Shown: positions 1 to 8,819 of the stretch, in pieces | Numbering within the stretch: the first letter of the stretch is position 1 | Layout of the letters: each line of letters starts with the position of its first letter | Source: Angiostrongylus vasorum | Taxonomy: Eukaryota > Nematoda > Chromadorea > Rhabditida > Metastrongylidae | Length of the DNA: 64,000 bases | Assembly: GCA_018806985.1 (NCBI GenBank) | Contig: JADANN010000315.1 | Coordinates: 372,001 to 436,000 of the forward strand | Direction: 5' to 3' | Made by a program: the position numbers and the translations under genes | The notes under the pieces: model-generated | What the model was told of the DNA's origin: nothing | Databases searched by the model: none | The model's input: the letters and a program-made list of their open reading frames with translations, nothing else

Positions 1-573
1 ACTTTTTAATGCCACGGAACAATCGAAAACCGGAAGAGCAACCGGAAGAGCAGTAGGGAGGCCGCCGAAACCGCCTAGAAACCATGAGAATAGAAAAACA
101 CAAAGGATCGTTGGTAGGCAAAGTTGTACACAGCATTAGTGCTTCTAGCATCAAATTTCTTTATATTTTAGTTCCCAGAAATCTACTGCCGAAAAGTTCT
201 ATAGAGGAACCGCCATCACAGAGAGTAAGCTAAAATTTAATGTAAAAACAAAGAAGAAAGACCAGTAATCGTTGTTCCAGTCTAAGCGTTTCTTTTCTGT
301 TTCCATGCCTCGTACTACCTCCTAATTGATTTTAATTGATTTCTATAACATTTTTTACCTCATACTCATTTCTCCCGGGCATAGTTTGACTGTGAGGGCA
401 ATCAGTGTAATTCGTAATTTATGCTCTATGATCAAGTCACTTTAGAGTAAATAAATATATTCATTGGTCGAAGGAGTAAATTCTGAGATCAGCTGAGTGA
501 TGAGCGGTAAATGAAAACATTTCAGTGCGGCAAATCCAAAAGTGCGCCTAATCTCGGAAGACCGGACATATAG
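1..573 (+). CDS. 3' exons of a duplicated uncharacterised gene (partial copy)
   Basis: This is the 3' part of the same gene found complete at 24490-22986 on the minus strand. Exons read as 1-113 (partial), 172-224 and 526-573, with donors GTAGGC and GTAAGC and acceptors ending ATTTTAG and ATTTCAG. The splice points and phases match the complete copy exactly. The first exon ends in a Gly/Pro/Arg-rich stretch containing GRPPKPP, which resembles an AT-hook core. The last exon ends GRPDI followed by TAG; in the other copy the stop is TGA, because homology ends within the stop codon. I see no disabling change, so it may be intact if the rest lies to the left of the window. Function unknown. Confidence 0.7.
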
Positions 574-574
574 A

Positions 575-1171
575 CACAAGCGATCAAACGCATCACCTGG
601 GAATCATCAACGATTCGTTCTTGACCCAGATAAAGCTGTAAGACGCCTTAACAGTGCAAAGAGAGGGCTAAATTCATTTACTATATGTTTACACTGCGAA
701 ATCAGGGATTTTGGGAACTATCCTCAAATGTTAGAATCCTTTAGAATCAAAATTTGCATAGTGAACATAATCGGCATTCCCTGCCAAAATCAAACGCCGG
801 TGCATGGGTAAACATTTCCGCTTCAGCAAAGTTGAATTTAAGCATAAAAGACTCTGACATTAGTGAACACTGAAGCAGAACAAGCATCTTCGAAATCTAC
901 TGCCATATCGCTTTTCAAAACGTCTATCCGAAATCGGAACACAACATAAGAAAGTACACCGAAATAAAGTGGAAGACGCAAATACATCAAAAAATCCGAA
1001 CTAGAAAATCCACACGATGTGAACAATTTGTTCAAGTAAACAGTTCAAAAAGCAAACTATTATGACAAAAACTATAATCGCAGGCCTACTACGGAAAGAG
1101 ACAATCCAACCTGCCTTGCACCTTTTTTCAATCGACCATTCCCTTCCACGATTCTGTTTCCCAAGCTGTAT
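575..1171 (-). pseudogene. Duplicated gene fragment, near-identical to 20262-20890
   Basis: In minus-strand sense it carries the same short reading frames as 20407-20733 and 2531-2828, with a conserved segment DFGRNADYVHYANF in the best copy. Here a base inserted near 780 and another near 880 break that frame. It is therefore a broken copy of whatever 2531-2828 represents. It runs straight into the 3' tail of the SINE at 1172. No family recognised. Confidence 0.55.
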
Positions 1172-1401
1172 AAAGGATAAGGATAAAGCTCTCGGCGTTG
1201 ATCAATCCCCTGCGGGATGCGCCGTGCGACTTCATTAAGCATCGTTTGGAGGTGATTGAATGCATATCTGGTCTTCACGATGACTCGCGGTGGACTACCG
1301 ATGTATCGAGCTAGTGCTGCTATCCTCCCAGACAATGCTGGTACCAATTTGCCTCACCCAGAGGGATGGAAAGCTTGGTGGGCCATGGGCACGGGGACGA
1401 A
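1172..1401 (-). mobile_element. SINE 1, 5'-truncated
   Basis: The body and tail of the tRNA-derived family described at 60836-61121 are present, but the tRNA-like head is missing. It sits at the B/C junction of the inverted duplication and its two halves match different copies in the other arm (see findings). Confidence 0.85.
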
Positions 1402-1499
1402 AAAATAAAAAAATAAAAGGAATAAAAAAAAACTATTAGTGAAAAATAAGGTTCAATTTAATTCACCAACCCACTCATCCTCTTTAGTCGCTTTGTACT

Positions 1500-2034
1500 T
1501 CATCCGCATGTAAAGTTTTCTTTGAAGTAATCGTTTGTTTGCTTCGTGCTCTTCTGGAATGTTGCACTTTCATTTTCAATCTAGAAAAGAAGAAAATGAG
1601 AACAACAGCAACAATTTCTCTAAATAAGTATTGTAAAAAAACAAAAGTGTGGAATCGCATACCATTTCTATTTTTGCTGCCACAACGATGCTTCTTAAGA
1701 ACCTGTTAATTGCCTCAATTGGCTTCTCCTTCGAACGGATGGTCTGAAAGGAATCCAGAAAAATTGTTTCGGTTCCGCTCTCTATGGTTTCTTATTTATT
1801 ATATCCCCTAAAAACGTGAAAGCAATCAACACTGTAAAAAAGTTAAAGAAAAATGAGAAATGACAAGCACACAGGCGAAGCTCGTGGCTGTGGTCGGCGA
1901 AAATTATACCTGCTGAGCGGGCGAGGTGGACTGTGAGATTTACTGACGTAGGAATCGTCGTCACAACACCCAAAATCGCCTTCCGTTACAAAGTTGTCTC
2001 GACTTCTGTCGCCTCCAAAAGATGAGTCCGTAGT
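1500..2034 (-). CDS. Terminal exons of an uncharacterised gene, copy 1
   Basis: Three exon-like units read on the minus strand: 2034-1910 (acceptor ATTTCAG, donor AG|GTATAA), 1743-1663 (acceptor CCTTTCAG, donor ATG|GTATGC) and 1580-1500 (acceptor TTTTCTAG, ending in TGA). The last two are each 81 nt, phase 0, and fully open; they encode a Lys/Glu-rich C-terminus (TIRSKEKPIEAINRF..., then IENESATFQ... ending FTCG). The first opens only in phase 0 and 125 nt does not join in phase with the next, so the donor may be a later GT or an exon is missing. The copy at 21226-21764 is almost identical. Family unknown. Confidence 0.6.
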
Positions 2035-2099
2035 CTGAAATGATTAAGTTTTAAAACCATTAACAAAATCTATAAACTTCAACATTACGAAAAGAGCTT

Positions 2100-3005
2100 A
2101 GGGCATTTAAGAATTAATGTCACTGGATGTACTCGCAGTTACTAATCGACTCATCTCTTGAATGCTTGATACTTGCCCAGGATCATTGTCTGCAGCAACA
2201 TCTTAAACTGTCACTCAACAAATTCTATTACATAGAAGCACGGAGAGGATTGATCTGCAGGGGGAACACATTCCCTAATGGGTACCTTGCTGGTAAAAAA
2301 TCCTTGACTGCATTTTCTTGTGTCAGAGTTTGCGAATTAGCCTTCTCGTTTATTGGGAAAAGGTGTGAATGCCATAAGCGAACAAATGCGTCACCTGGAA
2401 AGGCATCAGCGATTTGTTCTTGACCCAGATAAAGCAGTAAGACGCCCTAACAAGGCAAAGATAAGGGAAAATTCATTTCTTTGTAAATGTATACTGCGAA
2501 ATCAGTGATTTCGGGAACCATTCTTAAATGTTAGAATTCTTTAGCATTAAAGTTTGCATAATGAACATAATCGGCATTTCTGCCAAAATCAAACGCTAGT
2601 AGTTGGGTAAACATTTCCGTTTCAGCAAAGTTAAATCTAAACATAAAAGGCTCGGACATTAAAGAACACTGAGCGGAGCAAGCATGATCGAAATCTACCG
2701 CCATATCGCTCTTCAAAACTACTCACCGAAATCGGAATACAACATGAGAAGACACACCGAAGTAAAGCGAAAAAAAGAGGCAAATACATGAAAAAATTCG
2801 GGTTAGGAAATCCACACTCTGTGAACAATTTGTTTACGTAAACAATCCAGAGGACAACTTATTAAGAACTAACATGACAACTTATAATAGCCAGCTTACT
2901 GGGTGTTCAAGACCGAAAGTGATTGACTACTTCATTACGAGAGGGTGCAATCCAACCTGCCTCATAGCTCCAACTCCATCAACCGCCATGTACTGACAGC
3001 GGTAT
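2100..3005 (-). pseudogene. Diverged duplicate of 20270-21130 with a short open frame
   Basis: This segment (D) is a more diverged relative of 20270-21130. On the minus strand 2716-2531 stays open for 61 codons and ends with FDFGRNADYVHYANF before the stop. The two other copies carry a one-base difference upstream that closes the frame, so this copy is probably closest to the ancestral state. Around 2420-2240 a second piece opens after a good acceptor (CTTTCCAG near 2395), reading GDAFVRLWHSHL, conserved in the right arm. Product unknown. Confidence 0.45.
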
Positions 3006-3007
3006 AA

Positions 3008-3285
3008 AGGACAAGGATAAAGCCCTCAGGGTTGATCAACCCCTGAGGGATACGTCAGCATTCGACTTCACTAAGTATCGTTGGAGATGATTGAATGCAT
3101 ATCTGGCCTTTACAATGACTCGCGGTAGCTTACCGATGCATCCAGTCATTGTTGCTAACCTTCTAGACAAGTCTGGTACCAATTTTGCGATCCCGGGGAT
3201 AGAAGACCTGGTGAGCCTAGAGCGCGGGGATTGATCCAATATGTATTGCAGTGCACATTCGACCACTGTGCTATACGTGCCAGCG
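3008..3285 (-). mobile_element. SINE 1
   Basis: Near full-length minus-strand copy with tRNA-like head at the high-coordinate end and GGATAAAG tail at the low end. It abuts a PLE endonuclease fragment starting at about 3288. It corresponds to the SINE at 19983-20272 in the other duplication arm. Confidence 0.85.
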
Positions 3286-3287
3286 AT

Positions 3288-3890
3288 GCGTATGGAATCT
3301 CTTGTAAAGCGTGTGGAGACGAATACATTGGCGAAACGGGTAGACCGCCCTACCTCTGTATAATAGAATACCTATTTGGTAAACTCAAACGAAATACTCC
3401 ACTAGGCACGCATAGGGCACGGCGACATAATGGGAAGATTTTGAGGAGGATGTTGCGATCCTCGTGCAGGAATCGAAAATGCAAGCGCAGCAAACTCGAG
3501 GCAATCTGGATTAATTCCAAGAATCCGAAAATGAACCGCAAGGAGGAATTCATTATAATCACGCGTCGTATTGGACAGCACTTAAACCTGATATTTTGAT
3601 GGGAGGGGCATATTACGCTTCCATGTGAGCACTGTGCGGTTAGTCACCACGGGACATATTCAGTGGAAGTCTCGTGGAAACCGGTGAATGTGCGATGAAG
3701 CTATTCTGTATTTGACATGACTGAAATCTTCGTCTAGCATTTTCTTTGTTTGGTTATGGAGTTGTGTGGTCAGGTAGATTGTGGCCAACTTGACCTTTTC
3801 TGGCTCTTAGGAGGGAAAGTTCGCCGAAACGTCAGCTTGTGCATAAATAAAGGAATAACACAACAGGTCGTATTTGCTAAACAAGAATAC
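3288..3890 (+). mobile_element. Penelope-like element fragment: GIY-YIG endonuclease and 3' end
   Basis: The frame open from 3288 to 3599 encodes the C-terminal endonuclease typical of PLEs: ISCKACGDEYIGETGR followed by a Lys/Arg-rich region and a terminal QHLNLIF. A second copy of the same domain lies at 30003-29722 on the minus strand. The reverse transcriptase is absent, so the element is 5'-truncated; its left edge is the SINE at 3285. The 3' flank to 3890 carries a degenerate hammerhead-like motif (3801-3836) and a sequence similar to 29286-29390 in reverse, so this is the 3' repeat region of the element. Confidence 0.85.
3801..3836 (+). ncRNA. Degenerate hammerhead-like motif of a PLE
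   Basis: The order CTTAGGA, stem, CGAAACGTCAGC corresponds to the hammerhead core CUGANGA / GAAAC / GUC, but the first block has T in place of G. It is probably inactive. The better copies are at 29319-29353 (-) and 33480-33513 (+). Confidence 0.45.
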
Positions 3891-4179
3891 GAAGAGTTTT
3901 TCATTTAATCCATTCCCTCCTATTCGGAACGTCTTTGAATTTGCTTAAAGATTTGGGTGCCAGCTGAGGAATCTGTTTCAATTACAAGCTAAAACGGGGT
4001 TGTTATCAATGTTTTTCGTTGCTGTTATCAGTACTTCCATTTAATTCCGTTTACAATGACATGGTAATGCAGTGTGCTAGCTATTAATGACACCGACTTC
4101 TGTAGGATAGATTCACTGGGAAAAACGGATTTTGTCGCAGGGCATTCATGAGTATCAATAGCAACAGTCCTGTATAAGA

Positions 4180-4640
4180 GCATGTATACAAGGGATTAGC
4201 CGGATGAGTATTCGTCATTCGAGAGAAACTTTACTAAAAAAGATCCGGCTCGATACTTTGACAGAGAAACCACGTCAAGAAGACGAACGACTGTGAACAT
4301 CGACTGGGATGAATGGCTCTGAGGAAGACGAGAACGTCGAAGCGTTTTCCGAATAAATACTAGTAACAATCTCGTTTTAGCTTATCAGTGAAGGAAGATT
4401 CATTGAGAAATTTGTCTTCTTCATGACTTTCTTTCAATTTCGATCGCTTTGAGCATTCCGTTGGACAAGGATAGCACCACTGGAGCGTTCACAGTTCTTC
4501 ACTACATGTGAAGTCGACAACCTTTCTGGATAAGATGCATATTTTCCCAGACAATTCTGGTGCCAGTTCGCTGACTTTGCCATGAAGACGGGCTTGCTTG
4601 ACCTCGCATGGGAACGAAGGCCATACAGGTATTTTTGCAA
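4180..4640. mobile_element. Degraded PLE terminal repeat and SINE-like remnants
   Basis: 4315-4350 (+) reads GGCTCTGAGGAAGACG...AACGTCGAAGCG, a decayed version of the hammerhead-like motif, followed by GAATAAATACT as in the PLE ends. 4450-4640 contains a minus-strand match to the SINE 1 body (CCCAGACAATTCTGGTGCCA). The stretch 3890-4180 between them shows nothing recognisable. Confidence 0.4.
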
Positions 4641-4794
4641 GACAACTTATTCAGTGCGCTTTTTGAGTGTTGATGAAAACAAAGCGCACGAAATGCTATT
4701 AAAAATCTTTATATATTGTTATTCTCCAAAGATGTGCTCAAAATATCGTTTTTTTTGGGGTAAAAATACAACCGTAATGATGGCACAATATGAG

Positions 4795-4878
4795 TAAAAC
4801 TGGAAAAGCTTGGTGCATTTCGAACCTGCGATAACCCCATCCATAGGCTTGTGCGTCACCCATTGCACTACCGGAGCT
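4795..4878 (-). mobile_element. SINE 2 tRNA-like head
   Basis: Read on the minus strand it gives GGTAGTGCAATGGGTGACGC and then GCAGGTTCGAAATGC, an A-box-like and a B-box-like element about 45 nt apart, as in the SINE 2 family at 25600-25750. The body is missing or too decayed to see. 4880-5390 holds nothing recognisable. Confidence 0.45.
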
Positions 4879-5394
4879 CATACTTTGTCTTTCTCTCAAC
4901 CAATGTTCTACTCTAACAGTGATATCTGCAAATATCTGTCACTAGGTACTATCTTGGAAGTTAAAACTCTCATTGAAACCTGGTAAGCAGAAGCTGTAGC
5001 CGAAATCACATATAGATCTACTCTTCTGGGTACATATAGCTCAGCAAAGCCGAATAACAATAATTTAGAAGTGACTCTATGGTTCCTAGCGCAGTAGTCA
5101 ACAGCATCAACGCGCAAGGCTTTTGAAGCGTTTTGGATCAATTTCAGAACTACGAAAATGAACCTGACGAACGAATGCCTAAGGGCAAGACCTAACGCCT
5201 TTTCTCTGAGTGACTTTTTTGACCTGGATGGGTTTCACTCGTTTCAAGTTAGTAACACGCGGGTGGCTTCGTACCTCACAAAGCGGTGAATAGCCCTTAA
5301 ATTTCACTTGTATAATAGGTCTTCATTAATACTATAGATAGTTTACCGAATTATGTGGATAGCTGATAGGACCGCTAGATGGAGAACTAGCCGA

Positions 5395-5530
5395 AAGGAA
5401 GGCAAGGCAGAGCTCACAGTGATTCAGAGGTGTCACGTCAGCCCCCCGGGATGGTAGTCGCGGGTTCGATCTGTCATGAGGTCCAAGTTTTGCAAATATC
5501 TCAACATCATCTCATCTCAGCATGGACGGA
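5395..5530 (+). mobile_element. SINE 2
   Basis: The tRNA-like head includes a good B box (GCGGGTTCGATCTG) and is followed by the family body TTTTGCAAATATCTCAACATC. The body stops where the first candidate exon of the next gene begins at about 5521. Confidence 0.6.
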
Positions 5531-6174
5531 ATTGAAGAGTTCGACTGAGCCTACGATGATCTCTGGCTGATCAGTCATGATGACGTTTCTGAAGATATTG
5601 CTCAGGTGCCAGCATATCCTGAGTTTAGCGGAAAACTTGGGGACTTTGCAGTAAGTATTTTTTTGATATTTCATTGTTCAATTTTTTTGAATTTTTACTT
5701 GCTTGTTTATTACAGTTTTCCTTCTTCAGCTTTTCATGTTTAGCGATTGAAGTTTCTGACGATCACAGTCACCCTCAAACAACCAGCTCTCCAAAATCGT
5801 TGTCAGAAGGTGTAGAGACGAGGTGACATGCTGCTGACGATGAAACTACTATGCACTTAAATCTGTTCTTTCAATAGTTGTTGCAAATCTTTCTTTTTCC
5901 AAATTTAGATATATGACCCCTCTTTCACGTAATTACCCAATGTTTTCTGGGCAAATGGAGGATTCACAAGCACCACCTGCACTTAGTCTCGGTGAACGAC
6001 TTCAAGGCGCGAGTAATACGAAGTTGTTGTTCCTTTTCAAATGTTCATTGTCCATTATTGGTTGCATAAGAGAAGCGACTGTTATTGTTCAGGTATGTGA
6101 AATAGACGTACTCGTACTCTTCTGACTGCATTGGATTTTAACACATTCTTCTTTCTTGTTTCAGTAAATAAGAC
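5521..6174 (+). CDS. Uncharacterised small multi-exon gene or pseudogene
   Basis: Exons consistent in phase: about 5523-5650 (donor GCA|GTAAGT), 5716-5822 (acceptor TTATTACAG, donor GAG|GTGACA), 5911-6092 (acceptor AAATTTAG, donor CAG|GTATGT) and a terminal exon starting at about 6166 whose first codon after TTGTTTCAG is TAA. Peptide landmarks are DDVSEDIAQVPAYPEF, VSDDHSHPQTTSSPK and NYPMFSGQMEDSQAPP. The first exon, read from ATG at 5523, has an in-frame TGA at 5547-5549 (MDGIEEFD then stop), and SINE 2 sequence lies immediately upstream. Either the true start or acceptor is downstream of the TGA, or the gene has lost its 5' end. No recognisable domain. Confidence 0.5.
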
Positions 6175-7296
6175 AATGCATATGGTGGCCATTGCGTCAA
6201 GTACCTCCAATGATATTTCGGGAATGAACCGATTGTGAGGAGTCAACTAGCATCTGTAATGATCACCTGGAAACAACGTAGTAGCGTACTCTCGTGGATG
6301 GCGGAACAATTACTTTTGATATGGAATTTTCGCTTTATTTCAGTGAGGATAAAGCAGTCCATGCGCTCGGAGCAAACTTCCTGTAGCAAATGAATCACAT
6401 CTGCGGCTGAGAGTTAGGGAAACAAATGAAAGAAGCTGGCTGTGACTGTAGAATATGAAGTTTCTTTTGCAGCATTGGCATACTGTTCAACTCGATCGCG
6501 CCTGCCCAACGAAATCCTCCTCCTGATCCATGTGAAAGACTAGCTTGATAAACTGTGAAGGTTGTGTAGATAATGCATGTGGTTTTAATCACTGTTTTTC
6601 AAAAATATCGGCAAAAAATTAGCCGAGTAAGTGTTCCGATTTTTTTCTACAAACATGCAACTCGATAAATCACATCGATGATCGACAACTTCTTTGATGT
6701 TCAGCGATTCTTTTCACACTGCAATTCTGTTAGCGCCAACTACGCTGCAACTACTGGCACCCTAGATGGTACGTTTGGCAAAGACGGGCAGATACGTTTA
6801 TGACTGTCGTGAGCCGACTGCGTTAATAAATGGGAAACAGTCCACCTGCGCAGATGTTGCTGGCTTAGAAACAAAATGTAGGGGAAATTGTACTGGTACC
6901 TCATGCTCGCTGAAAAAATATTCGGTCATTTGTGAATTAATGGTGGTTTGCAGAAATCTGTTATTAAACACCCATAGCTGTCATAAGTTATTACTCTCAC
7001 TAGGAATGTCGTTCAAAACTGCAATCTTTTCGGTAGCTGGCACAAATTAATGAGTCCCACTTTTTTGACCCTTGACTTTGTAGGGCATGCCGCTTTTTGT
7101 AGTACCTACCGCACCTAGTGATGATTTTCACTTAGAAAACAAATCGATTTTTGCGATTCAAGCACTGCAGCGGTAATCTTAGAAGATTCTTCAGAAGAAT
7201 ATCATAAATGCGAATTGCCAGTAACAATTATTTATCTGCTATTCCTCCCAACGGCTTGCCACTCATCGTGGCTGGAAGATGTTGATGAATGTCGGG

Positions 7297-7628
7297 CTGT
7301 GATGTACGGAAAGGGATTCATCCCCGGCAGGGTCTCCCAAGCTCAGAAGGAGTCCGGTTTTTCCACCAGGAAGCCCAGTTAAGAGTGAACCAAAACCAGG
7401 ATCCACTATCGTCCTGGTATCAAGCTGGTAGCATGGTGGCAAATCTCCCTCTGATCCACAAGGGCGAAGATTGGGTGTGGCGGCGACAACCAGGGTCAAA
7501 CTTTGGTTAGGCTGACCTCGGGTCTCCAGGGAGACATATTGGCTAAACCAGCAAAACTCCGAAAAATGGAGATTATGCTTGGGCCAACACAGCTAGTAAG
7601 GACGTGCCGTCCAAGTACCCAAGTAAGT
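7297..7628 (+). mobile_element. Non-autonomous RTE-related short element
   Basis: About 330 bp without coding capacity. The front includes ATCCCCGGCAGGGTCTCCCA and a region aligning with the 5' leader of the RTE at 34808; the end (GTCCAAGTACCCAAGTAAGT) aligns with that element's 3' end (37893-37918). It therefore looks like an internally deleted or SINE-like partner of that RTE. A third copy is at 51415-51815. Confidence 0.6.
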
Positions 7629-7798
7629 ATCTGCTATTTACGAAACTTTTCAAGTGACATTTAATTATTAGTTCGAAATTAGGCCACATCTTTCACTCTA
7701 CACGCTAGTTATTAGGTTGGGGAAAAAATAGTGTTGGATATTGAACAGTTTTCACAGAACGAACGATCGACGTTGAAAACTCACTTTGAAAAGTTTTA

Positions 7799-8133
7799 AT
7801 TCTTACTTGATACATGATACTTGATACTTGAACGGCCCGTCATCGCTAGTTGAGCCGGCCTCAGCATAATCACCATTTTTCAGAGATTTGCTGATTAAAC
7901 CATTGTGGTTCCCTGGAGTCTCCAGGTCAGCCCGGCCAAAGGTTGACCCAGGTCGTCTCCACCACTGGCAGTCGCCGCTCTTATGGATCACAGGGAGATT
8001 CGCCACCATGGCACTAGTATGATACCAGGACGGTGGTGGGTCCTGGTTTTTGTTCACTCTTAACTGGGCTTCCTGGTGGAAAAACCGGACTCCTTCTGAG
8101 CTTGGGGACCCTGCCAGGGATGAATCCCTTTCC
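7799..8133 (-). mobile_element. Non-autonomous RTE-related short element, inverted copy
   Basis: Reverse-complement counterpart of 7297-7628 inside the right arm of the inverted repeat. It probably arose with the arm, not by separate insertion. Confidence 0.6.
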
Positions 8134-8819
8134 GTACATCACAGCCCGACATTCATCAGCATCTTCTAGCCACGATGAGGTCGCAAGCCGTTGGGAGGAA
8201 TAGCAGATAAATAATTGTTTCTGGCAATTCGCATTTATGATATTCTTCTGAAGAATCTTCTGAGATTACCGCTGCAGTGGTTGAATCGCAAAAATCGATT
8301 TGTTTTCTAAGTGAAATTCATCACTAGGTGCGGTAGGTACTACAAAAAGCGGCATGCCTACAAAGTCAAGGGGTCAAAAAAAGTGGGACTCATTAATTTG
8401 TGCCAGTACCGAAAAGATTGCAGTTTTGAACGACATTCCTAGTGAGAGTAATAACTTATGACAGCTATGGGTGTTTAATAACAGATTTCGCAAACCACCA
8501 TTAATTCACAAATGACCGAATATTTTTTCAGCGAGCATGAGGTACCAGTACAATTTCCCTACATTTTGTTTCTAAGCCAGCAACATCTGCGCAGGTGGAC
8601 TGTTTCCCATTTATTAACGCAGTCGGCTCACGACAGTCATAAACGTATCTGCCCGTCTTTGCCAAACGTACCATCTAGGGTGCCAGTAGTTGTAGCGTAG
8701 TTGGCGCTAACAGAATTGCAGTGTGAAAGAATCGCTGAACATCAAAGAAGTTGTCGATCATCGATGTGATTTATCGAGTTGCATGTTTGTAGAAAAAAAA
8801 ATCCAAACACTTACTCACC

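Larger units (their letters stand above)
1..3285. repeat. Left arm of a large inverted segmental duplication
   Basis: The arm is reverse-complementary to 19976-23555. Segment A (1-570) matches 23555-22988, segment C (1402-2130) matches 21866-21130, and segment D (2130-3005) matches 21130-20270 with more divergence. Segment B (575-1171) takes the place that 22050-22980 holds in the other arm, yet it is nearly identical to 20890-20262. The arms are about 3.3 and 3.6 kb with about 16.7 kb between them. Both carry SINE 1 copies at equivalent points (1172-1401 with 21867-22055, and 3008-3285 with 19983-20272). Confidence 0.85.
6625..8819. repeat. Inverted repeat, arms of about 1 kb
   Basis: 6625-7628 and 7799-8819 are reverse complements with few mismatches, separated by about 170 bp. 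Each arm includes one copy of the short RTE-related unit (7297-7628 and 7799-8133). The spacer contains TTAGGTTGGGGAAAAAAT at about 7713, reminiscent of mariner terminal repeats. No arm frame encodes a recognised protein. Confidence 0.8.

Noticed and set aside
5547..5549. Selenocysteine at the in-frame TGA
   Set aside because: No SECIS-like structure noticed and no selenoprotein family; decay or a misplaced start is simpler.
7711..7745. Mariner terminal repeat TTAGGTTGGGG
   Set aside because: Only one end is visible in the spacer and no transposase is near; similarity may be chance.
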